Assembly: GCA_958477305.1 (NCBI GenBank)
Contig: CAUEFI010000004.1
Span: 62,001 to 126,000 of the forward strand
From: HGM12998 sp900756495
GTDB lineage: Bacteria > Bacillota > Clostridia > Oscillospirales > Oscillospiraceae
Direction of reading: 5' to 3'
DNA length: 64,000 nt
Numbering within the stretch: the first letter of the stretch is position 1; each line of letters opens with the position of its first letter. The translations under genes were made by a program, and so were the position numbers. The notes under the pieces were generated by a model. It did not search any database and was not told the origin of the DNA. It was given only the letters and a program-made list of their open reading frames with translations. Of the stretch, positions 24,693 through 30,671 are shown piece by piece.

Positions 24693-25103
24693 ATGGAACA
24701 GACTATTATCCGCCTGGCCATTGGCCTGGTTCTTTTGGTGGCTGTCAACGTCGTGCTGGGCAGCCTGAACGCCCTTTTTGACGGGACTTTCGACCGTATC
24801 AAATGCCGGAACGGCGTCATTAAGGGGATCATTATTGCCGCCTGTTTCGTCGCTTTCTATGTAGCGGGACGCCTGAACCCCGATATTGTGGCAATCGACA
24901 TTGACGGCGAAACGGTCAACGTGGCAACAGCCGCCAACCTGGCCATGGTGACGGCCTATGTGCTGTATGCGAAAGACGTTTTTTCCAAGCTGTCCAAGCT
25001 GGTTTTGAGCAAAACGAGCGGGACGCCGGAGCAGACCGGCGGAACCACGCCGCCCGCATTGGAGGAACCGGCGGACGCGGCGGAGGCCACCGCAGCAGAA
25101 TAA
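24693..25103 (+). CDS. Putative holin (three-span)
   Basis: A 136-residue protein with three hydrophobic segments (residues about 5-26, 45-63 and 85-103) and a charged Pro/Glu-rich tail. Topology and size fit the Firmicutes phage holin families. It is the last gene of the rightward late operon. Confidence 0.65.
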   Translation: MEQTIIRLAIGLVLLVAVNVVLGSLNALFDGTFDRIKCRNGVIKGIIIAACFVAFYVAGRLNPDIVAIDIDGETVNVATAANLAMVTAYVLYAKDVFSKLSKLVLSKTSGTPEQTGGTTPPALEEPADAAEATAAE

Positions 25104-25109
25104 AAAAGG

Positions 25110-25138
25110 AACCCCGGCGCCGCCCTGGCGTCGGGGTT
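25110..25138. terminator. Bidirectional terminator between convergent operons
   Basis: A 12-bp stem (AACCCCGGCGCC with GGCGTCGGGGTT, one wobble) has an A-run on its left and T-rich bases on its right. It ends the late operon on one side and the leftward mini-operon on the other. Confidence 0.75.
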
Positions 25139-25148
25139 CTTCTGCGGG

Positions 25149-25301
25149 TCACATACTGGCAGGCATGGCCCGCATGACTGTTTTTCTGCTGTATTCATCG
25201 GTGAGGATCAACACCATACCGCGCCGCCCATCGGCCAGCGGGACCGTGACCACCTCCAGCGTAACAGCCGGGGCCGCTTTTTCCATTTTCCCCATTCTCA
25301 T
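25149..25301 (-). CDS. Small leftward protein (50 aa), unknown
   Basis: A 50-residue protein with MRMGKMEKAAPAVTLEVV at the start and a beta-strand-like core (LADGRRGMVLILTDEYSRK). A GGGAGG site lies upstream on the minus strand. Its start overlaps the stop of 25298-25396 (ATGA), so the two are coupled. Expressed from the divergent lysogeny promoter. Confidence 0.65.
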   Translation of the reverse strand: MRMGKMEKAAPAVTLEVVTVPLADGRRGMVLILTDEYSRKTVMRAMPASM

Positions 25302-25396
25302 TTCCTCCCATTGAAAAGTTTACGAAGCAGCCGGATCCCGTAGCGAACCGGAATATAAACCGCCACGAATATGGCCACAAAAAGCAGGTATTTCAT
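25298..25396 (-). CDS. Tiny membrane protein (32 aa)
   Basis: A 32-residue protein, KYLLFVAIFVAVYIPVRYG followed by IRLLRKLFNGRK: one membrane helix and a basic tail. AGGAGGG lies upstream on the minus strand. Part of the leftward mini-operon. Could act in superinfection exclusion or as a toxin-like peptide; no direct evidence. Confidence 0.6.
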   Translation of the reverse strand: MKYLLFVAIFVAVYIPVRYGIRLLRKLFNGRK

Positions 25397-25474
25397 GCGC
25401 TGCCCTCCTATTGACATTTTAGTGGGTTTCGTTTATATTGAGGGTGCGGGGGTTACCCCCCGCCCCTCTGTCTG

Positions 25475-25609
25475 TTACCAGTTCAGCAATTTGAGGATTG
25501 CCGCTGTAATCAGACCGGAGATTGTGCCCGCCAGGATTGTGTCCGCCAAGACCTGCAACCTGTTGGGCTGCGCCGTCGGCTTATGCCGTCGGCGTTTTTT
25601 CTTGCTCAT
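25475..25609 (-). CDS. Small basic membrane protein (44 aa)
   Basis: A 44-residue protein with a very basic N terminus (SKKKRRRHKPT) followed by one hydrophobic helix (LADTILAGTISGLITAAIL). AAAGGGG lies upstream of the ATG on the minus strand. It is the first gene of the leftward operon behind the divergent promoter. Resembles short phage or type I toxin-type membrane peptides only in outline. Confidence 0.6.
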   Translation of the reverse strand: MSKKKRRRHKPTAQPNRLQVLADTILAGTISGLITAAILKLLNW

Positions 25610-25639
25610 TTTAACCACCCCTTTCCTCTTGAACTGTCT

Positions 25640-25670
25640 ATATTATAGTCTTTTTAGGGTGCATAATCAA
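25640..25670 (-). promoter_or_regulatory. Leftward lysogeny-region promoter
   Basis: On the minus strand TTGATT and TATAAT are spaced by 17 bases. It faces the three-gene mini-operon and diverges from the promoter of the XRE gene at 25773. One operator half-site (GTGCATAA, 25659-25666) lies inside it. Confidence 0.75.
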
Positions 25671-25735
25671 GTGGCGATATGCACGAAAAAAGGTGCTGTA
25701 ATTTGTCTAAAATATGCACTTTACAGGGTGCATAT
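25659..25735. promoter_or_regulatory. Operator cluster GTGCATAT/ATATGCAC
   Basis: Four half-sites: GTGCATAA (25659), ATATGCAC (25677), ATATGCAC (25712) and GTGCATAT (25728). The last two make a perfect inverted repeat with an 8-base gap. They surround both divergent promoters, so one regulator could switch between them. Confidence 0.75.
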
Positions 25736-25748
25736 AAAATGATACAAT
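25720..25748 (+). promoter_or_regulatory. Rightward promoter of the first XRE gene
   Basis: TTTACA (25720-25725), 17-base spacer, TACAAT (25743-25748). The spacer contains the GTGCATAT operator half, suggesting autoregulation. Confidence 0.75.
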
Positions 25749-25772
25749 GAAGCACAGAAAGGGGTGGATATT

Positions 25773-25973
25773 ATGGCAATCAGCTACCAGGGGGCATTTG
25801 ACAAAATGCAGGAAAAGGGCGTCACGACATACCGGATCCGAAAGGAAAATATACTGTCACAAAGTACCCTGCAAAAAATGAGGGACGGGAAATATGTAAC
25901 GACGGAAACAATAGAACGGCTTTGCCTGCTGCTGGATTGCACCCCAAACGATTTAATGAAAATCACGAAGTAA
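25773..25973 (+). CDS. XRE-family regulator (66 aa)
   Basis: A single helix-turn-helix domain (TTYRIRKENILSQSTLQKMRDG, then ETIERLCLLLDCTPNDLM), the compact Cro/C1-type seen in Firmicutes elements. The ATG at 25773 follows AAAGGGGTGG. It is divergent from the small leftward operon, with shared operators between. Cro-like or repressor role is inferred from position. Confidence 0.85.
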   Translation: MAISYQGAFDKMQEKGVTTYRIRKENILSQSTLQKMRDGKYVTTETIERLCLLLDCTPNDLMKITK

Positions 25974-25976
25974 AGA

Positions 25977-26014
25977 CACCCCCGACGCACACAGCGCCGG
26001 GGGCGTTTCGGCGT
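25977..26014 (+). terminator. Hairpin after the first XRE gene
   Basis: CCCCCG and CGGGGG arms with partly paired inner bases close a short loop and are followed by a short T-containing stretch. Moderate terminator. Confidence 0.5.
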
Positions 26015-26044
26015 TTGCCCTCCAGAGTGTTCAATATTTTTCGG

Positions 26045-26113
26045 TGCTGATTATTAACACGGGTTCGTGGAAACCTATGTGTTAATATCAAGAAAACTGC
26101 TGAACATTACCAC
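26045..26113. promoter_or_regulatory. Operator-like repeats upstream of the second XRE gene
   Basis: TGCTGATTATTAACAC (26045-26060) and TGCTGAACATTACCAC (26098-26113) flank an inverted, one-base-shorter copy at 26079-26090 (GTGTTAATATCA). They are close relatives of the SWIM-promoter repeats at 7100-7135. Confidence 0.65.
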
Positions 26114-26131
26114 GCGCCTGGAGGGCTGCCC

Positions 26132-26374
26132 ATGAAAGCGTATGATTTCCACGGGAAAAGAAATATATGCGGTGACCGGATCCGGGAGGCCCGCCTGCGG
26201 GCGCGGCTGTCACAGTCTGATCTCTGCCGGCGTCTGCAACTGGCTGGTGTCATTGTGGAGCGGGACGTGATAAGCAGGATCGAAAACGGCGGCAGGTTTG
26301 TGGCTGACTTTGAGGTGGTGGTGATCGCGGACGTTCTGGAGGTTTCCGTGGACTGGCTGCTGGGCAAAGAATAG
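26132..26374 (+). CDS. XRE-family repressor (80 aa)
   Basis: A short DNA-binding protein: RIREARLRARLSQSDLCRRL helix-turn-helix, then VISRIENGGRFVADFEVVVI and DVLEVSVDWLLGKE, the usual end of XRE domains. No dimerisation or cleavage domain is attached. It directly precedes the IS30 transposase and is followed by a strong terminator. The operator repeats just upstream and at the SWIM promoter make it the best candidate for the lysogenic repressor. Confidence 0.85.
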   Translation: MKAYDFHGKRNICGDRIREARLRARLSQSDLCRRLQLAGVIVERDVISRIENGGRFVADFEVVVIADVLEVSVDWLLGKE

Positions 26375-26418
26375 GACGGCGTGGAGTGCTGTATGCACCG
26401 CGCCGTCCATATTTTTTT
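26374..26418 (+). terminator. Strong rho-independent terminator
   Basis: An 8-bp perfect stem (GGACGGCG with CGCCGTCC at 26401-26408) is followed by ATATTTTTTT. It separates repressor and transposase transcription. Confidence 0.85.
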
Positions 26419-26436
26419 GAAAGTGAGGGCACGGGC

Positions 26437-27486
26437 ATGAAAGGATATAAGCACCTGACGGAGTTTGACCGGAACAAGATCGCCAGAATGAGAAAAGAGG
26501 GCGCCACCATGCGCGAGATCGGCGCGGCCCTGCACGTCAGCGCCGCCACCGTCTGCCGCGAGATCAAACGCGGGACATACACCTACATGAACGCGGATTA
26601 TATCGAAGTGACCGAGTACATACCGGAGCGGTCACAAGCCCGCTACCGGGCCAACATGGCGGCCAAGGGCGGCCCCCTGAAAATTGGAAGTGATCGCCGG
26701 TACGCCGAAACCCTGGAGGCGCTGATTGCTGACGACAATTACAGCCCGGAGGCAGCCCTGCATGAGATTGAGAACCACCCGGAAAAGTACGGCAGCTTTG
26801 AAACGCGGATCTGCCGCCAAACCCTTTATGCCTATATTGACAAGGGAGTTTTTCTCCGCCTGACCAATAAGGCGCTGCCGTTCAAGGGTTCCCGGCGGAA
26901 GAAGAAAACCAAGCACGTCCAGCGGGCGAAACAGCAGCCCAAGGGTGAGAGCATAGAAAAGCGCCCGCCGGAGATCGACGGGCGCCAGGAGTTCGGCCAC
27001 TGGGAAATGGATCTGGTGGTTTCCTGCAGGGGCGGGCATAAGTGCCTCCTGGTGCTGACCGAGCGCGTCACCCGCATGGAGGTGATCCGCCTGATCCGCG
27101 ATAAATCCGCGGCCAGCGTCGTCCGTGCGCTGGACACCATGGAACGGAAATGGGGCACCCGCTTCCCGCAGGTATTCCAATCTATTACCATGGACAACGG
27201 AAGCGAGTTTGCGGACTATATCGGGATCGAACGGTCCGTATATAAACGCTGCGAGAGCAAGCGCACCCGGACATATTACTGTCACCCATACTGCAGTAGT
27301 GAGCGAGGAAGCAACGAAAAACAAAACCAGATGATCCGGCGGAAGTTCCCCAAGGGGACAAACTTTGATAAGGTTACCCAAAAAGACGTGGAGGCGGTGG
27401 AAAGCTGGCTGAACAGATACCCCCGCCAACTGCTGGGCTGGGCCTCTGCCGGGCAGCTGTTTGAGGGCTATTTGCAGACCGTCTAA
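26437..27486 (+). CDS. IS30-family transposase (candidate phage integration enzyme)
   Basis: A 349-residue DDE transposase. The N terminus has two HTH regions (LTEFDRNKIARMRKEGATMR; HVSAATVCREIKRG). The catalytic core has GHWEMDLVV (first Asp), TMDNGSEFAD (second Asp) and SERGSNEKQNQMIRRKFPKG (Glu), the standard IS30 signature. Length is usual for the family and the frame is intact. The ATG at 26437 follows a GTGAGGG stretch. No tyrosine or serine integrase is seen in the genome, and it sits in the lysogeny region next to the repressor, so it may insert the phage itself. An ordinary IS insertion is the alternative. Confidence 0.93.
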   Translation: MKGYKHLTEFDRNKIARMRKEGATMREIGAALHVSAATVCREIKRGTYTYMNADYIEVTEYIPERSQARYRANMAAKGGPLKIGSDRRYAETLEALIADDNYSPEAALHEIENHPEKYGSFETRICRQTLYAYIDKGVFLRLTNKALPFKGSRRKKKTKHVQRAKQQPKGESIEKRPPEIDGRQEFGHWEMDLVVSCRGGHKCLLVLTERVTRMEVIRLIRDKSAASVVRALDTMERKWGTRFPQVFQSITMDNGSEFADYIGIERSVYKRCESKRTRTYYCHPYCSSERGSNEKQNQMIRRKFPKGTNFDKVTQKDVEAVESWLNRYPRQLLGWASAGQLFEGYLQTV

Positions 27487-27501
27487 AAATATTTTTTCGT
27501 T

Positions 27502-27558
27502 TTGTTACACTTTCCTATTGACATTTGCGCCCGAAAATGCTATCAATAAGAGTAACAA
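27502..27558. repeat. Imperfect inverted repeat (possible abutted IS30-type ends)
   Basis: The left arm begins TTGTTAC at 27503 and contains CTT, ATTGA and CATTT blocks. The right arm has AAATG, TCAAT, AAG and GTAACAA, ending at 27558, in mirrored order around an 8-base centre. Arms of about 22-26 bp fit IS30-family ends. The position, directly after the transposase, is where the joined ends of a circularised element would be. Confidence 0.5.
27518..27546 (+). promoter_or_regulatory. Early promoter spanning the inverted repeat
   Basis: TTGACA (27518-27523), 17 bases, TATCAA (27541-27546). The -35 box is in the left arm and the -10 box in the right arm. It points at the early operon beginning at 27613. 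Confidence 0.8.
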
Positions 27559-27590
27559 GGGATTTCCCTTTGTTACTCTTATTTTTTTGT
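27545..27590. terminator. Hairpin with T-run (terminator or attenuator)
   Basis: An 18-base arm (AATAAGAGTAACAAGGGA) pairs with its complement (one bulged T) and is followed by seven T. It lies at the start of the early transcript, so it could stop readthrough from the transposase or attenuate the early operon. Confidence 0.7.
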
Positions 27591-27612
27591 CGCAATCGGA
27601 GGTGAAAAAGCC

Positions 27613-27864
27613 ATGAGCGAAAAATACATTAGCCCCGCCGAACGGGAGTATATCGCCAAGGCGTGGCGCAATTACGCGAGTGTGGCGGAGATCGCCACGC
27701 ACCTGGGGAAATCCAGAAAAACGATCTACGCAGAATTACGGAGAGGCCAGGACGGTGAAAAGCTGGACCGGAACCAGCGCCCTGTCTATGACCCGGAACT
27801 GGCGCAGCGCCGTTTCCAGGCTAACCTCCGACGCAGAGGCAAGCCCCAGCAGGCGGGCACCTGA
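27613..27864 (+). CDS. Stand-alone IS30-like HTH protein
   Basis: An 83-residue protein: ISPAEREYIAKAWRNYASVA, then EIATHLGKSRKTIYAELRRG, then YDPELAQRRFQANLRRRG. This is the layout of the DNA-binding N terminus of IS30 transposases, without the catalytic part. First gene of the early operon. It could bind the same ends or promoter as the transposase and regulate it. GGAGG precedes the ATG. Confidence 0.75.
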   Translation: MSEKYISPAEREYIAKAWRNYASVAEIATHLGKSRKTIYAELRRGQDGEKLDRNQRPVYDPELAQRRFQANLRRRGKPQQAGT

Positions 27865-27895
27865 TACGGAAGAATTGAAAAGGAGATAAAACGCA

Positions 27896-28366
27896 ATGGG
27901 CAAAAGAAAAGAAATCAAGTTCATGTGCCGGGACGGGCGGACATTCGAGGGACGCCAGGACGGCGTAATGTTCTGGATCCGCAAAGATCAGAAGCGAGAG
28001 CAGGACGGCCTCCCGGCTTTCTATGTGGCGGCCAATGACATCAAGGGCAAGGGCCGAACGATTTATACAGCTGGGCATGAGTATTTCACCCTGGAGGGCG
28101 CAAAAGAACTTTGCCAGCAGATCATGGCCGGAGAGGCCAACCTGGCGGAACGAAAAGCCAGATACGCGGCGGAGGACATGGAAAAAGAACGGCGGGCGGT
28201 TGCGTCTGCCACCGAGCAAGCCAAGGCTTTCCGGGACAAGCTGGAGGCCGCCGGGATCTCCTATCACGAATTGCTGGCGCTGGAGCAGGCACATGAGGAC
28301 CTGGGCAACATGGCCCACAATATCCTGCTGGGCTGGGAGAATGGGGAGGGCTTTCCAAATGGGTGA
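27896..28366 (+). CDS. Unknown early protein (156 aa)
   Basis: A soluble protein with a beta-rich first half (EIKFMCRDGRTFEGRQDGVM) and a helical, charged second half (RAVASATEQAKAFRDKLEAA). No family recognised. AGGAGA before the ATG; overlaps the next gene by 8 bases. Confidence 0.65.
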   Translation: MGKRKEIKFMCRDGRTFEGRQDGVMFWIRKDQKREQDGLPAFYVAANDIKGKGRTIYTAGHEYFTLEGAKELCQQIMAGEANLAERKARYAAEDMEKERRAVASATEQAKAFRDKLEAAGISYHELLALEQAHEDLGNMAHNILLGWENGEGFPNG

Positions 28367-28709
28367 ACAGACCGTGACCGCGGCGGAGGTTCTGCACGAT
28401 AGCAAGTCGGAATTGCAGGAACTGGGCGTAAGCGCAGAGCGGGCGGCGGAAGCCTGCCGGAAGCTGGGCGAAGCCTGGGCGCAAGCCACTATGACCATTG
28501 AGGCCGTGGCACCAGCTTTCTGCAGATGGATCCGCAAGGTGGCGGCGGAGGTGGCGGCACAGCAGGAAATGGAAACGGCGCTGCGCTGGGCGTCGGTTGA
28601 CAACCGCCCGCTTTATAACCGCTACCGCCACACCAAAAAGAAGCGGATCCGCAAGAAGTACGCCAAGCGGATCCTGGAATGGTACAGAACGGAGGTGGCC
28701 CCGTGTTGA
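28359..28709 (+). CDS. Unknown early protein with basic C terminus (116 aa)
   Basis: The first half is helical and acidic. The end is strongly basic (YRHTKKKRIRKKYAKRILEWY), suggesting nucleic-acid contact. The ATG at 28359 overlaps the previous gene; GGGGAGGG upstream. Confidence 0.65.
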   Translation: MGEQTVTAAEVLHDSKSELQELGVSAERAAEACRKLGEAWAQATMTIEAVAPAFCRWIRKVAAEVAAQQEMETALRWASVDNRPLYNRYRHTKKKRIRKKYAKRILEWYRTEVAPC

Positions 28710-29032
28710 GGCTGAAAGCCAACAAAACCAGCCTTTACAATCTGGTGGCGACATACAAGCCCCTGCCGGGTATGCGCCGCGTGGATTTCCAGAAAGCGAA
28801 TGGCCGCCCGGACTACTGGCTGGAATGGACGACGGACGACGGCCACACGAAAGCGTTTCTTTCCTCCTCCCTGGGGCACCCGATCCTGACGATCACGACG
28901 CACGACGCGGCGGGCGGGCAGCTGTACCATGAGGCGCACCGCCTTTCCGTTGAGGGCCTGCGGGAGCGCGGCATGGTGGAGGAAGTCACCACCGCCATGG
29001 AGAGGAGGCGGCAGGCGCATGGCAGAGCGTAA
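28703..29032 (+). CDS. Unknown early protein (109 aa)
   Basis: Beta-rich protein with a GTG start at 28703 behind GGAGGTGG. Contains YWLEWTTDDGHTKAFLSSSL. No family recognised. Overlaps both neighbours. Confidence 0.6.
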   Translation: MLRLKANKTSLYNLVATYKPLPGMRRVDFQKANGRPDYWLEWTTDDGHTKAFLSSSLGHPILTITTHDAAGGQLYHEAHRLSVEGLRERGMVEEVTTAMERRRQAHGRA

Positions 29033-29273
29033 CGACATGACCGCGGCCATGGTGACGGCCTACACCTCCCCGCAGCTGGCCGCAATCAACGAATACCTGG
29101 AGGCGGAAAAGGCCGTCAGGGCTGCGGCTGAAATATTAGGGCTTGACGCGGATCTGATGATTGCGGAGGCGGAGGGGCTGGCACGGGCTACGACATTTTC
29201 AAACGTGGAGGCCCTTTATTTCGTGGCAGATCAAGCCGCCAGCGGAAAGCGGGAGGTGAACGGCCATGCCTGA
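29019..29273 (+). CDS. Unknown small helical protein (84 aa)
   Basis: Ala-rich helical protein (LAAINEYLEAEKAVRAAAEI). The ATG at 29019 follows GGAGGCGG. Its stop overlaps the methyltransferase start. Confidence 0.6.
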   Translation: MAERNDMTAAMVTAYTSPQLAAINEYLEAEKAVRAAAEILGLDADLMIAEAEGLARATTFSNVEALYFVADQAASGKREVNGHA

Positions 29274-29838
29274 CCATATCCCCCTCCCCGCCAAACAGTA
29301 CAGCGTGATCTATGCGGATCCGCCGTGGGCATACCAGCAGGCCGGAGCCACCGCAAAGGCCCGCGGCACCGCCGTGAAGCATTACCCCACCATGACCACC
29401 GCGGAAATATGCGCCCTGCCGGTGCGCGAAATCTGCGGGGGGGGGTGCGCTTGTTTCATGTGGGCGACATTCCCCAATATCGCGGAGGCCATCAAGGTCA
29501 TGGAGGCGTGGGGCTTTACATACAAAACCGCAGCTTTCGTGTGGGTCAAAAAGAACCGGAAGAACGGCGGCAATTTCATGGGCATGGGCACCTATACCCG
29601 CGCAAACGCGGAGGTTTGCCTGCTGGGCGTCACGCCGGGCTTTAAGGCCAAGACGCAGATCCGCGCCCACAATGTCCACCAGATTATAGAAGCCCCATTC
29701 GAGGGGCACAGCAAGAAACCAGACGAAACCCGCCGGCGGATCGTGGAACTGCTGGGCGACGTGCCCAGACTGGAAATGTTCGCCCGCCAGAGGGCTGACG
29801 GCTGGGACGCCTGGGGCAACGAAGCCCCGGAAGCATAG
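29266..29838 (+). CDS. MT-A70 family N6-adenine DNA methyltransferase
   Basis: A 190-residue enzyme with the catalytic DPPW motif in YADPPWAYQ near residue 18. Other MT-A70 features include FMWATFPNIAEAIKVMEAWG, FVWVKKNR and a C-terminal KPDETRRRIVELLG. It probably methylates adenine to protect phage DNA from restriction. A G9 homopolymer at 29437-29445 encodes Gly-Gly-Gly inside the gene. No partner nuclease is seen. Confidence 0.9.
   Translation: MPDHIPLPAKQYSVIYADPPWAYQQAGATAKARGTAVKHYPTMTTAEICALPVREICGGGCACFMWATFPNIAEAIKVMEAWGFTYKTAAFVWVKKNRKNGGNFMGMGTYTRANAEVCLLGVTPGFKAKTQIRAHNVHQIIEAPFEGHSKKPDETRRRIVELLGDVPRLEMFARQRADGWDAWGNEAPEA
29437..29445 (+). repeat. G9 homopolymer inside methyltransferase gene
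   Basis: Nine consecutive G in CTGCGGGGGGGGGTGC. Gain or loss of one G would shift the frame about a third of the way into the gene. The frame is ON as given. Confidence 0.9.
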
Positions 29839-29850
29839 GAGGAACGGCAA

Positions 29851-30495
29851 ATGTCTGATTTTTTAGAGAGAAACGGGCTGCAAACCGTGGCCCAACATTT
29901 CAAGGATCTGTTTCTGGCCAGCGTCCACCGCGACGGTGCGGAGGAACTGCTGGAGCGGCTGGAGAATGAAACAGACTTTTTCGAGGCACCGGCGGGAGCC
30001 AAGCACCACGGCGCTTTCCCCGGCGGCCTGGTTATTCACAGCCTGCACGTTTATTACCGCCTGCGGGAGATCACGATCCGCGACCTGACGAAAGAGGACG
30101 CGCCGGGGCCTGCCACCCTCTCCGAGCAGGAGGAGGAAACCGTGGCGATCCTGGGGCTGCTGCATGACGTGTGCAAGGCTGGCGTGTACCACGCCGAAAC
30201 CAAGCGCCGCAGGAACCCGGAAACGGGCGTGTGGGAGGATTACCTGGGCTATACGTTCCGGGATCCCCTCCCGCTGGGGCACGGAGAAAAGAGCCTGTAC
30301 CAGATCGCCCGCTTTATCCGCCTGGAGGATCACGAAGCCCTGGCAATCCGCTGGCACATGGGAGCCTATGACACGGCGGCCCGCACAGACCTGCGGGATC
30401 TGTCCGCGGCCATGGACGCAACGCCATGGGTGTGGCGGCTGCATGAGGCTGATATGTGCGCCGCCCATATTGACGAAAGGGGCACGGACGAATGA
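29851..30495 (+). CDS. HD-domain phosphohydrolase
   Basis: A 214-residue protein with the HD metal-site pattern: AKHHGAFPGGLVIHSLHV (first His), GLLHDVCKAG (His-Asp), GHGEKS and a late Asp in LHEADM. Such enzymes hydrolyse nucleotides or cyclic nucleotides. In phages they may adjust dNTP pools or counter signalling-based defence; substrate unknown. Confidence 0.75.
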   Translation: MSDFLERNGLQTVAQHFKDLFLASVHRDGAEELLERLENETDFFEAPAGAKHHGAFPGGLVIHSLHVYYRLREITIRDLTKEDAPGPATLSEQEEETVAILGLLHDVCKAGVYHAETKRRRNPETGVWEDYLGYTFRDPLPLGHGEKSLYQIARFIRLEDHEALAIRWHMGAYDTAARTDLRDLSAAMDATPWVWRLHEADMCAAHIDERGTDE

Positions 30496-30671
30496 CAAAG
30501 CTGTTATGTAAGCCCTGCGCCGTCGATCTGGCGGCCAGGGGTAAGACTGTAAAACCCGTCGCGCAGAGGTGTGAGAAAATCACCTGTTCGGAGTGCGGAC
30601 GCCGCCGGTTCGGTATCACCTATGAGGTGACCGGGCGGGCCACCAGAAAAAAGGAGGCAACGAAGAAATGA
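30492..30671 (+). CDS. Small zinc-ribbon-like protein (59 aa)
   Basis: TKLLCKPCAVDLAARGKTV begins with CxxC, and a second pair appears in CEKITCSECGRRRFG. Four Cys in two pairs suggest a zinc ribbon. The start overlaps the HD gene stop and the stop overlaps the next start (ATGA). Confidence 0.7.
   Translation: MTKLLCKPCAVDLAARGKTVKPVAQRCEKITCSECGRRRFGITYEVTGRATRKKEATKK

Noticed and set aside
26045..26113. Repeats considered as IS30 transposase left end rather than operators
   Set aside because: They share the motif with the SWIM promoter far away and do not match the arms at 27502-27558, so regulator binding fits better. Not fully excluded.
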